Below are positions 25,895 through 33,342 of a stretch of 64,000 nt of DNA, one piece after another. Under the pieces are notes generated by a model. It worked only from the letters and a program-made list of their open reading frames with translations, made no database searches and was not told where the DNA came from. Position 1 is the first letter of the stretch. Every line of letters begins with the position of its first letter. This DNA comes from Neobacillus sp. WH10. GTDB taxonomy: Bacteria; Bacillota; Bacilli; Bacillales; Cytobacillaceae. The stretch is from the NCBI RefSeq assembly GCF_030123405.1, contig NZ_CP126110.1, positions 3,224,001 to 3,288,000 on the forward strand, written 5' to 3'. A program made the position numbers and the translations under genes.

Positions 25895-25903
25895 CATATT
25901 ATA
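25895..25903 (+). promoter_or_regulatory. Sigma-K-type -10 element for the cotG-like gene
   Basis: CATATTATA fits CATANNNTA, the sigma-K -10 consensus, with an AC dinucleotide 15 bases upstream as a possible -35. It lies about 120 bases before the start codon. It fits a late mother-cell coat gene. Confidence 0.5.
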
Positions 25904-26026
25904 GGCGTTTGTCCGATTCACGGACAACTTTTCAGACGTAAGTTGTTAAAAGAAGAGTGAGTTTTATGGACATAAATGTCAGTCAGTTTTCGTACTCCCT
26001 TTTCTAGATCTAAAGGAGGTGCAATT

Positions 26027-26758
26027 ATGAGTGAATTTTCATCAGAGGATATTCAAAGGGCAGCAGATGATGTAAGACGCGGTGGTTTTGGAGACTTTAT
26101 GTTCAGAGACCCAGGCAATAATCGCCGATCTTCACGTCGAAGAACTTCTAGGCGCCGGATGACATCCCGCAGAAGAATTTCTCAGCGTCCGATGACATCT
26201 CGCAGAAGAATTTCTCAGCGCCGGGTGACATCTCGCAGAAGAATTTTACAGCGCCGGGTAACATCTCGCAGAAGAATTTCACTGCGTCGGGTGACATCTC
26301 GCAGAAGAATTTCTCAGCGCCGGGTGACATCTCGCAGAAGAATTTCTCAGCGTCGGGTGACATCTCGAAGAAGAATTTCTCAACGCCGGGTGACATCTCG
26401 CAGAAGAATTTCTCAGCGCCGGATTACATCTCGAAGAAGAATTTCTCAGCGCCGGGTGACATCTCGCAGAAGAATTTCTCAGCGCCGGATTACATCCCGA
26501 AGAAGAGTTTCTCAACGCCGGATTACATCTCGAAGAATCACTTCGAGACGTGTTACATCAAGAAATCGCAACACGTCACGGAGAAAAACGTCAAGAAGGC
26601 ATACTTCGAGAAGAATGACTTCCAGACGCCGAACATCAAGAAGAAAACATAGGTTGGTCTGCACCGATTGGCGAAACTCATCTCACGGCAATGAACAGAC
26701 GAAAAGTTGTTGGAAAGATGGGAATATGTGGGAATTTTGGATTCGCGGACTCAGTTAA
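26027..26758 (+). CDS. CotG-like Ser/Arg-rich spore coat protein
   Basis: A 243-residue, extremely basic protein. Residues 1-30 form a non-repetitive start (MSEFSSEDIQRAADDVRRG). There follow eleven 11-residue units of the type TSRRRISQRRV (about 46-166), then shorter TSRR and SRRxTSRR units to about residue 207. The last 35 residues are not repetitive and contain Cys and Trp. Placement beside cotH, Ser-Arg-rich repeats and a sigma-K-like promoter identify it as the functional counterpart of CotG, although the repeat sequence differs from that of B. subtilis. AAAGGAGGTG precedes ATG 26027. The repeat-free tail also reads sensibly in another frame (GWSAPIGETHLTAMNRRKV), so a late frameshift is possible. 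Confidence 0.75.
   Translation: MSEFSSEDIQRAADDVRRGGFGDFMFRDPGNNRRSSRRRTSRRRMTSRRRISQRPMTSRRRISQRRVTSRRRILQRRVTSRRRISLRRVTSRRRISQRRVTSRRRISQRRVTSRRRISQRRVTSRRRISQRRITSRRRISQRRVTSRRRISQRRITSRRRVSQRRITSRRITSRRVTSRNRNTSRRKTSRRHTSRRMTSRRRTSRRKHRLVCTDWRNSSHGNEQTKSCWKDGNMWEFWIRGLS
26162..26524 (+). repeat. Eleven 33-bp in-frame repeats inside the cotG-like gene
   Basis: Starts are exactly 33 bases apart from 26162. Most units differ by one or two bases, mainly CGG/CGT and GTG/ATT choices. This near-identity signals recent expansion, and copy number is likely to vary between strains. Confidence 0.9.
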
Positions 26759-26778
26759 CTGGTCTATCAAATACCAAC

Positions 26779-26806
26779 GGGAAAGGGAGCCTAGGCGTCC
26801 TTTCCC
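26779..26806. terminator. Hairpin between convergent cotG-like and DsbA-family genes
   Basis: GGGAAAGG-GA-GCC / GGC-GT-CCTTTCCC forms a strong stem but lacks a clear T run on either strand, so termination efficiency is uncertain. Confidence 0.5.
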
Positions 26807-26815
26807 AAATTATTA

Positions 26816-27544
26816 TTACGGCCTATTTTTTTCAGGAATCATACAGCTCCCATCAGCACAACTGACATCTTCTTCTGTTGAAAGATCCTGAAGTACGGGT
26901 GCAGGAGATTCTTCCTCCCAAACCTTTTGTAAGGCCCCCTTGAAAGTTTCCAATGATTGCGCACCGGAAATAGCGTATTTTGAATTGATAATAAAATACG
27001 GCACACCGCCAATTCGGTACTGTTGGGCAATTCCTTCGTCTGCACGTACCTCGTTGGCATAAGCGGTTTTATCATTAAGAACCGTTAATGCTTCTTGACG
27101 ATTTAAATCCGAATCCTTAGCAAGGTCTGCCAATGTTTCGACATCTCCAATATGCTTTGATTCAGTGAAATAGGATTGAAGAAGCTTTTCAGAGAGCACT
27201 GCTTCTTTTCCTTTCGTTTTCGCAAACTTTGCCAATCGATGGGCATCAAAGGTATTTGTTGGCTTCATCTCTTCAAAATTGAACGTCAATCCAACACTTG
27301 CTGCCTGCTGACCAACACTATGATTGGCTTGTTTAGCCTGTTCAATACTCATGCCATATTTTTTCGCTAATACCTCATGAATATTTTGACCACTGTATTC
27401 CGATGAATTTGGATCAAGCTCAAAGCTTTTGAATTCAACCTCTACTTGATCTTTATGTGGAAATTGGCTTAACGCCTCTTCTAACCGACGTTTCCCAATA
27501 TAACAAAACGGACAAACATAATCAGACCAAACCTCAATTTTCAT
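26816..27544 (-). CDS. DsbA family oxidoreductase (FrnE-like)
   Basis: A 242-residue thioredoxin-fold protein without a signal peptide. The active site is SDYVCPFCYIGKRRLEEAL (CPFC at residues about 11-14), the insert is helical, and the cis-Pro segment is IGGVPYFIINSKYAISGAQ. The C-terminus carries an extra Cys pair (CADGSC), as in FrnE proteins linked to oxidative stress tolerance. It probably acts in the cytoplasm as a disulfide isomerase or oxidoreductase. Confidence 0.83.
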   Translation of the reverse strand: MKIEVWSDYVCPFCYIGKRRLEEALSQFPHKDQVEVEFKSFELDPNSSEYSGQNIHEVLAKKYGMSIEQAKQANHSVGQQAASVGLTFNFEEMKPTNTFDAHRLAKFAKTKGKEAVLSEKLLQSYFTESKHIGDVETLADLAKDSDLNRQEALTVLNDKTAYANEVRADEGIAQQYRIGGVPYFIINSKYAISGAQSLETFKGALQKVWEEESPAPVLQDLSTEEDVSCADGSCMIPEKNRP

Positions 27545-27914
27545 GACAACACCTCGTTTTTCTTTGGTTACGTTTATAGTAACATACCGCGTTTGAAATC
27601 CAATATAATGTGCTCATAAAATAGGACTAATAAAATCCCCCATTTTAGATCCAAAATATTATTCTAAAACCATCAAATATGGGAAAATAAAGCAATATTA
27701 ATTTTCATAATGGTATATCTTCATCTTTAATCTCTTTAAACGACTTCACGAAAAAAGTGCATTTCATTATCCAATTCTTTTTTGATTTGTTAAACATGGT
27801 AAATTAGAACTTAAATGAGATAATATGAACAGTGATTTAAGAAATGAAGCGATATTTTCTGTTAAAGTAGAATTAAACTAAATTCATTATTAAATTTATC
27901 TGAGGTGATTTTTG
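27545..27914. other. AT-rich intergenic region, nothing recognisable
   Basis: No ORF, terminator or operator could be supported apart from the ribosome binding site GAGGTG of the next gene. Confidence 0.5.
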
Positions 27915-28388
27915 ATGAAGAAATGGACAAAGGAAATAGAAATTGATGCACCTATTGATCAAGTTTGGGGATTGTTAGATGGCTCATTAGAGGACATGCA
28001 AAAAATTATGCCTCAGGTAGTCGATCATAAACCAGTAAAAGTAACCGATGAAGGTGTAGGAAGCATCTATCGCCAAAAATATAAAGAAGGAAATCGGATT
28101 CAAGAGTACGATGTGGAAACATTAGAATTTTTGAATACTCCTGATAAAAAGAAATTAAAAGTAGGATTCACGCTTACAAACATGTTTGAAATTACCACCT
28201 TGTATGAATTAAGTCAGCTCAACGATCAGAAGACTATGTTTACATACACATGCACCAATCGTCCGTTGAAATCGTTCCTCAAGTTATTTTTATTTTTGGC
28301 AAGTGATAAAATAGTCGTTCAATTTTGTGAAAGAGTAAAAAAAGTGGCTGAAGAAGATAACAAAAAAATAAATATATTAGTCAAATAG
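27915..28388 (+). CDS. SRPBCC-fold protein
   Basis: A 157-residue protein. The opening KKWTKEIEIDAPIDQVWGLL is the classical first strand and helix of polyketide-cyclase/START-like (SRPBCC) proteins. The pattern of strands (VGSIYRQKYKEGNRIQEYDVE, FEITTLYELSQL, KTMFTYTCTNRP) and a long C-terminal helix follow. These proteins bind hydrophobic ligands; no ligand can be assigned. ATG 27915 has GAGGTG seven bases upstream. A hydrophobic patch (SFLKLFLFLA) lies just before the last helix. Confidence 0.75.
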   Translation: MKKWTKEIEIDAPIDQVWGLLDGSLEDMQKIMPQVVDHKPVKVTDEGVGSIYRQKYKEGNRIQEYDVETLEFLNTPDKKKLKVGFTLTNMFEITTLYELSQLNDQKTMFTYTCTNRPLKSFLKLFLFLASDKIVVQFCERVKKVAEEDNKKINILVK

Positions 28389-28585
28389 AAGCATGGCTCG
28401 ATGATTTTATTAAATCTATCCACCTTTCCATTACTACTGCAAGTAAATCTACTTTTCTTTACTTTACTTTAAATCAACAGGATTCTTAGACTGCCTATTT
28501 CTAACGATTTTATTAATTATTATATATTTTTCTCGTCTGGAAATAATAATCTCTATAAGGTGAACATGGAAAGGATGGATGTTTG

Positions 28586-29308
28586 ATGTCGTTAGAATGG
28601 TTTGACAGAGTATGTGGAGAATTACAGGATCATCTTGAGTCTATTTGTGAAGAATACGATCAGGTTGGTCAAATGACAATTGAAAGAGCTGCCAAACATC
28701 CAAGGATTGAGTTTTTCGTTGATAACTCGGATGTAAACTCCGAAGAACTTGACCGTGATTTTTTCTGCTCGTTATTCTTCGACCCTCAAAACGAAGAATT
28801 TTACATCGATACCTTCGATGTCGACAGCGGGCACACGGCAAAAATCATACTTTCAGACATTGAGGAGATTATCGAGGAAGTTCACGCAAGTTTTCATGAC
28901 TACATCAACAATTATGACCAATTCACAAATGATGGAGTTTATCTGCAGTCAAATGAAGAAGTTGATGAGGAAGAATGCGAAAACTTTGACGATGATGATG
29001 AGTATTTTGAGGCGGAACAAGTGAACAGCGACGATATCTTTGAGGAAATTGATGTCGATTGGTCTACGCCAGAAGTCACAGCCTTCAAGCATGAAGACGA
29101 GGTGGAAGTAACATATCAGTTTGGTATCGTTCAAGCAACAGGTGATGGTGTCCTGAAACGGGTTAACAGGATATGGACGACTGATGACGAATTAATCAAA
29201 GACGAATCCCATTTTATTTTTAGTAAAGAAGAAGCATCTACAATTATCGCCATGATTGCCAGCCACATGGATCAACTAAGCGATTTTAATTTTGATGACA
29301 TGCCATAA
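28586..29308 (+). CDS. Acidic protein of unknown function
   Basis: A 240-residue, strongly acidic cytoplasmic protein. The middle (residues about 118-150) is nearly all Asp/Glu, e.g. EEVDEEECENFDDDDEYF. The two flanks have ordinary alpha/beta composition. The C-terminal part (EVTYQFGIVQATGDGVLKRV) is predicted mainly beta. I do not recognise a family. ATG 28586 with AAGGATGG upstream is preferred over TTG 28583. Confidence 0.65.
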   Translation: MSLEWFDRVCGELQDHLESICEEYDQVGQMTIERAAKHPRIEFFVDNSDVNSEELDRDFFCSLFFDPQNEEFYIDTFDVDSGHTAKIILSDIEEIIEEVHASFHDYINNYDQFTNDGVYLQSNEEVDEEECENFDDDDEYFEAEQVNSDDIFEEIDVDWSTPEVTAFKHEDEVEVTYQFGIVQATGDGVLKRVNRIWTTDDELIKDESHFIFSKEEASTIIAMIASHMDQLSDFNFDDMP

Positions 29309-29315
29309 ACATAGC

Positions 29316-29343
29316 AGGGAGCAGCCATTTGGGTGCTCCCTCT
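29316..29343. terminator. Hairpin between convergent genes
   Basis: Stem AGGGAGCA / TGCTCCCT between the ends of the acidic-protein and CBS-protein genes; T tract weak on both strands. Confidence 0.5.
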
Positions 29344-29347
29344 TAAA

Positions 29348-30076
29348 TTAATCTACTGTATAATCAATTTCAATTAGGTCCCAAGCGGTGATAATCCCTA
29401 GAGGAGCCTCATCTATTTTCCCATTTTCAGTGATAATGACACCCTCAATTTTCCTTTTCTTTTTATGGGCTTTTTCAAAAATATTTTCAACCTCAAAAAT
29501 ATTTATATCCTTAGCTGCAATCTCAATCGGACGATCTTTCTCGTACTGCATTATTTCTGAAACATGGATATCAGAGAGATTTACCTGGCCGCTTTCCATA
29601 TTTTGTGCCATCCACTTCACAATCGATCCTGCTGTTAAAAGGCCGATGCATTTTGTATTTTTATAAATTGGAAATTTAGAATAACCGTATTCTTTAATGG
29701 CATCTGTCACTTTTAAGATGCTGTCATGAACGTCAAAATAAACAACATCTTTAGAAGCAATGGAAAGTGCATAATTTGGGCGGCTAAATACATTGGCAAT
29801 TTTTTCTATATGATTAACAACCTTAACATTAGGTTCGGCAATATAGAAACCGACTTCCATTTTTTCATGGACAATTGCATTTCTTAGCCGTGCGTATTGC
29901 TCCAAGTCCTTCTTGAATGTTTCAATAATTTGATATTTTTTGGACCCAACTTTCACTAAAACTACGAATCTTTCATCATTGATTTGAACGATGTCTTTTA
30001 AGGCGTCATGAACTTGATTGTAAGCCACTTCAAAACGCTCCGATAGCAGTTGTCCTTGTTTTTTAGTTATTGTCAT
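29348..30076 (-). CDS. CBS-domain-containing protein
   Basis: A 242-residue protein. The N-terminal ~95 residues are helical, with RLRNAIVHEK recalling HEPN/DUF4145-like or coiled regions. Residues about 100-240 hold two CBS motifs (SKFPIYKNTKCIGLLTAGSI and a second ending APLGIITAWDLIEID). CBS pairs usually bind adenosine ligands and regulate an attached or partner domain. No partner gene is adjacent. ATG 30076 is favoured because GGAGAG is seven bases upstream. Confidence 0.72.
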   Translation of the reverse strand: MTITKKQGQLLSERFEVAYNQVHDALKDIVQINDERFVVLVKVGSKKYQIIETFKKDLEQYARLRNAIVHEKMEVGFYIAEPNVKVVNHIEKIANVFSRPNYALSIASKDVVYFDVHDSILKVTDAIKEYGYSKFPIYKNTKCIGLLTAGSIVKWMAQNMESGQVNLSDIHVSEIMQYEKDRPIEIAAKDINIFEVENIFEKAHKKKRKIEGVIITENGKIDEAPLGIITAWDLIEIDYTVD

Positions 30077-30246
30077 AATCATGCTCTCCTATTTACAATG
30101 CTTCATTATCTTCCGTATCCACCTTTTTTATGTTAAAATCAATTCTTGAAATTTTCAAGCAAAACATTATCTTATGTATATAGAAAGTTTTTTAGGTCTA
30201 TCGAAAAATAATGAAAAACTCTTGCACGATTTGCAACCGATAAACC

Positions 30247-30285
30247 AAAAAAGGGAGCAGTATCCTATTGACACTGCCCCCTTTA
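30247..30285 (-). terminator. Terminator of dacC
   Basis: A 12-bp stem formed by AAAGGGAGCAGT and ACTGCCCCCTTT, each arm extended by further pairing, with T6 on minus. It overlaps the stop codon. Confidence 0.8.
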
Positions 30286-31752
30286 TTGATTGGCTAAAAT
30301 AGTTACCAGCCTATCCTCTATTTTTTTACCTGTCGATTCGTCGAGCATGTTATTTAACATAATCGAAAAAATCAGTGTTTGTCCACTTCTGGGGCTCACA
30401 TAACCCGAGAGAGTGCTGACTGTAGAGATGGTACCAGTTTTCGCTTTCACTTTTCCAACGGTACTGGAATTTTTCATACGGTTCCTTAATGAACCACCCA
30501 CCATTTTGTTTTGAACACCAGCAACAGGAAGTGAAGATAGGTATACTGGAAACCACTTTTCCTTCTGCACAGCAAATAACAGCAATGTGAGTTGATTGGC
30601 TGGAATTAGATTTACATGTGAAATCCCTGAACCATCCCGAATCACCATTGTTTTTGTGTTTACCCCGAATTTAGCCGTTTCTGTTTCCAATATATCTAAC
30701 CCCTTTTCCCAGCTTCCTTCTCCTTTCATCACCTTTCCCATTTCCTTGATTAATATTTCGGCATGTACATTATTACTCAGCTTCATAAATGGAACGAGCA
30801 ATTCTGATAAAGGCATTGATTGATGGCTCGTCAAAACCTTTGCAGTATCAGGCACCGTTCCTGTTGTAATTTTTCCCGATAAAGCTATCCCCTGGTTGGC
30901 AAGTGATTGTTTAAAAAGAGTTATTGCATACCTAGTTGGATCCCACACTCCAATCCATTCATTTACTGCCTTCGCATTTACAGGAAATGTTCCTTCAATG
31001 GTTATCGTGTTCTTTGCGTGTTCCCGCTCTATTGTAATTTCCTTTTTTCCATCTTCTTTCACTGTTACAGCATTGTTAACGATCTTCACATAGTTACTTT
31101 TTGGAGTTACCTTTACATGCACCTTGTCTCCAATTTTTATTCCAGGTCTAACCTTTACCTTAACAGAACCTGAATCGTAATCAGTTGTTGGTGAGGCGGT
31201 TAGTGCAGAAATCTGAGCACCATAATAAGTGGTTTCATCGCTCCATGGCTGATCGAGTGAATAACGCACATCATCGTAATGCGAATCATCCCCGACCAAA
31301 TTTCCCTTTATCCGTTTAATCCCCAGCTCCTTTATTTCCAATGCCATTTTGTCAAAATCAGCTTTTATCAAGGTCGGGTCACCTTTTCCTTTTAGAAAAA
31401 GATTACCTTTCAGCGTATTCTTTTTCACTTGTGCATCTGTAAGGACTTCGGTCGTGAAAGTATATTTTTCACCTAGGACGTTTAAGGCTGCTGCTGCAGT
31501 TAACAGCTTCATATTGGAGGCGGGGCGCAATCGAATATCGCCTTGATGGTCATAAATGATTTTACCGCTTACAGCAGAACGAATACTTATTCCTGCGATG
31601 GCACCCTTTAAATCCGGGTCATTTTCTATTAGTTGATTAAGTTGCTGAACCATATTCACATAACCATTCATGGCGTTAACGTGTATACCGGGTATAGCAG
31701 CAGAAATCACTGTGAAAAAAAGTATTACAAAAAATTTTACTCTTAACTTCAA
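30283..31752 (-). CDS. dacC: D-alanyl-D-alanine carboxypeptidase/endopeptidase, peptidase S13 (PBP4 type)
   Basis: A 489-residue exported penicillin-binding protein. Signal peptide at residues 1-27. SxxK catalytic motif in RPASNMKLLTAAAA (Ser near 78), SxN in KLSNNVHAEIL (about 324) and KTG in VKAKTGTISTVS (about 437). The insert between SxxK and SxN is the large extra domain of the S13 family. It trims D-Ala from peptidoglycan stem peptides or cleaves cross-links; B. subtilis PBP4a (DacC) has this architecture and length. Start TTG 31752; its ribosome binding site is weak. Confidence 0.87.
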   Translation of the reverse strand: MKLRVKFFVILFFTVISAAIPGIHVNAMNGYVNMVQQLNQLIENDPDLKGAIAGISIRSAVSGKIIYDHQGDIRLRPASNMKLLTAAAALNVLGEKYTFTTEVLTDAQVKKNTLKGNLFLKGKGDPTLIKADFDKMALEIKELGIKRIKGNLVGDDSHYDDVRYSLDQPWSDETTYYGAQISALTASPTTDYDSGSVKVKVRPGIKIGDKVHVKVTPKSNYVKIVNNAVTVKEDGKKEITIEREHAKNTITIEGTFPVNAKAVNEWIGVWDPTRYAITLFKQSLANQGIALSGKITTGTVPDTAKVLTSHQSMPLSELLVPFMKLSNNVHAEILIKEMGKVMKGEGSWEKGLDILETETAKFGVNTKTMVIRDGSGISHVNLIPANQLTLLLFAVQKEKWFPVYLSSLPVAGVQNKMVGGSLRNRMKNSSTVGKVKAKTGTISTVSTLSGYVSPRSGQTLIFSIMLNNMLDESTGKKIEDRLVTILANQ

Positions 31753-31923
31753 TCTTGATCCAGCCTTCCCTTTTTCTTAGAGTTTGTCCAAAAGACCAAA
31801 TTTGTATCAAAAATGGGAACGTTGGATGTTTGTACCAACCCTGTGCCATTCCTCCTTGTGACCTAAAAACATACAAAAATAGCAACAATCTTTCACCTCT
31901 TGCTTAAAAACAATTATATTTTT

Positions 31924-33198
31924 TTAGTCCATATTCTTCATAACAGCTATGTTTCTACTGAGAAATGCCCAATTCTGTGGTGCCGCAAGACTTATTTGCC
32001 AGAAGGTCGTGCCGCTTAAATGATAAACATCAATTAAACGGTACTTTTCTATATAACTACGAATATCTTCAAACCAGACAACATGCTCCTCTACTCCACG
32101 CCAGTACCGATACCACGGGGATTTAGAGGTGCTGTCGAATTCAATTGGCGTACCGGTGGTAATCGCTTGATTTTGGGCAGCAAGGACTGATTGAGCATTT
32201 GTTTTATTGGATTGAACAACTTTATCATACCCGTAAAGCGCCATAGCGATTTGCATTTTACGCGGATTGATTTGGGTAATGGAGTACTGAATCACTTGCT
32301 CCATCCATGTAATCGGAGCAATCGGATCGGGCGGGCCGCCAGGATAACCGTAATCAATCGTCATCACCGCTACAAGGTCTGCCGCTTTGCCAATCGCAGC
32401 ATAATCATAGGCACCTATAATCCGGTTGGTTGGAATATCAGCTGTTTTTGCGTGGACATTTACATGCAAAATAAGCTCGCCTAATGCATTCTTTAAATCT
32501 GTTAAAAAAATAATAAAATCACTGCGTCTTGCAGGAGGTATAAATTCAAGGTCGATGCTGACCCCGCCAAAACCTCGTTCTATCGTTAAATTCACAATAC
32601 TTGCGACTAAATTTCCGCGATAGGTTGGATTTCCCAGCACCCTCCCAGCCAGCTCAGGACTGAAATCACTTCCGGTAAAATTTCGAATCATTAATAATGG
32701 TATGATGTTTAATTGATTACTTTTGGCTATGATTGCTGAATCCTCTATCTGATTATATGCGAATCCTTCTTCTGTAAACGAATAAGAGACAATAGCTAAA
32801 TAGGTTAACTGTCCAGAAATTGAATCAAGTATAGTTAGAACGTTACTCTCAGCTGATGGAACAATAAATCCAAGTGTGGCAATTTCTAATTTTTCTGGTG
32901 ATGGAATGGTGATGATTTGACCGATGTGGAGATGATTTGGATTTATTCCAGGATTCATGGCTAGAATTGCTGAGGCGTCAGTATTGAATTGCTGTGCCAA
33001 CTTCCAGATTTGATCTCCTGCCATAATTCGATAATAACGCAACGGTGGCAGACTATTTGGGATATATAAGGCTAGACCAGGAACGATCGAAGTCGCAGAC
33101 GGTAATCCGTTCAAATCAACAATGGATTGTATCGATACATTGTACCTATTCGAAATTGTCCATAGATCTTCCCCAGCTATAACCACATGAACAGCCAT
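31924..33198 (-). CDS. LysM/GH18 spore peptidoglycan hydrolase (YaaH/SleL-like)
   Basis: A 424-residue protein. Two LysM repeats (residues about 2-45, VHVVIAGEDLWTISNRYNVS, and 49-95, YYRIMAGDQIWKLAQQFN) precede a glycosyl hydrolase 18 TIM barrel. The GH18 active-site strand reads GFGGVSIDLEFI, with the Glu as the catalytic acid near residue 215. There is no signal peptide, as for YaaH, which reaches the spore by coat assembly. Relatives are N-acetylglucosaminidases that degrade cortex fragments during germination. GGGGGTG precedes ATG 33198. Confidence 0.87.
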   Translation of the reverse strand: MAVHVVIAGEDLWTISNRYNVSIQSIVDLNGLPSATSIVPGLALYIPNSLPPLRYYRIMAGDQIWKLAQQFNTDASAILAMNPGINPNHLHIGQIITIPSPEKLEIATLGFIVPSAESNVLTILDSISGQLTYLAIVSYSFTEEGFAYNQIEDSAIIAKSNQLNIIPLLMIRNFTGSDFSPELAGRVLGNPTYRGNLVASIVNLTIERGFGGVSIDLEFIPPARRSDFIIFLTDLKNALGELILHVNVHAKTADIPTNRIIGAYDYAAIGKAADLVAVMTIDYGYPGGPPDPIAPITWMEQVIQYSITQINPRKMQIAMALYGYDKVVQSNKTNAQSVLAAQNQAITTGTPIEFDSTSKSPWYRYWRGVEEHVVWFEDIRSYIEKYRLIDVYHLSGTTFWQISLAAPQNWAFLSRNIAVMKNMD

Positions 33199-33306
33199 AA
33201 AATCTTCACCCCCTATAACAATCATATGGGTTTGAGATATTAATATACTTAGTTATTAAACAATGAAACAAAAAAACACGTTGGTAAATTAGATGAATTT
33301 GGATGT

Positions 33307-33341
33307 AAAAAAATCCCGGATTCACTGGGAATCGCGGGATC
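33307..33341 (-). terminator. Terminator of the Suv3-like helicase gene
   Basis: Stem AAATCCCGGATTC / GAATCGCGGGATCTTT with T7 on the minus strand. Confidence 0.75.
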
Positions 33342-33342
33342 T

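Noticed and set aside
26148..26515. Minus-strand ORFs inside the cotG-like repeats
   Set aside because: They arise because the 33-bp unit is a multiple of three and lacks stops in several frames; no start signals, and the plus-strand gene has strong support.
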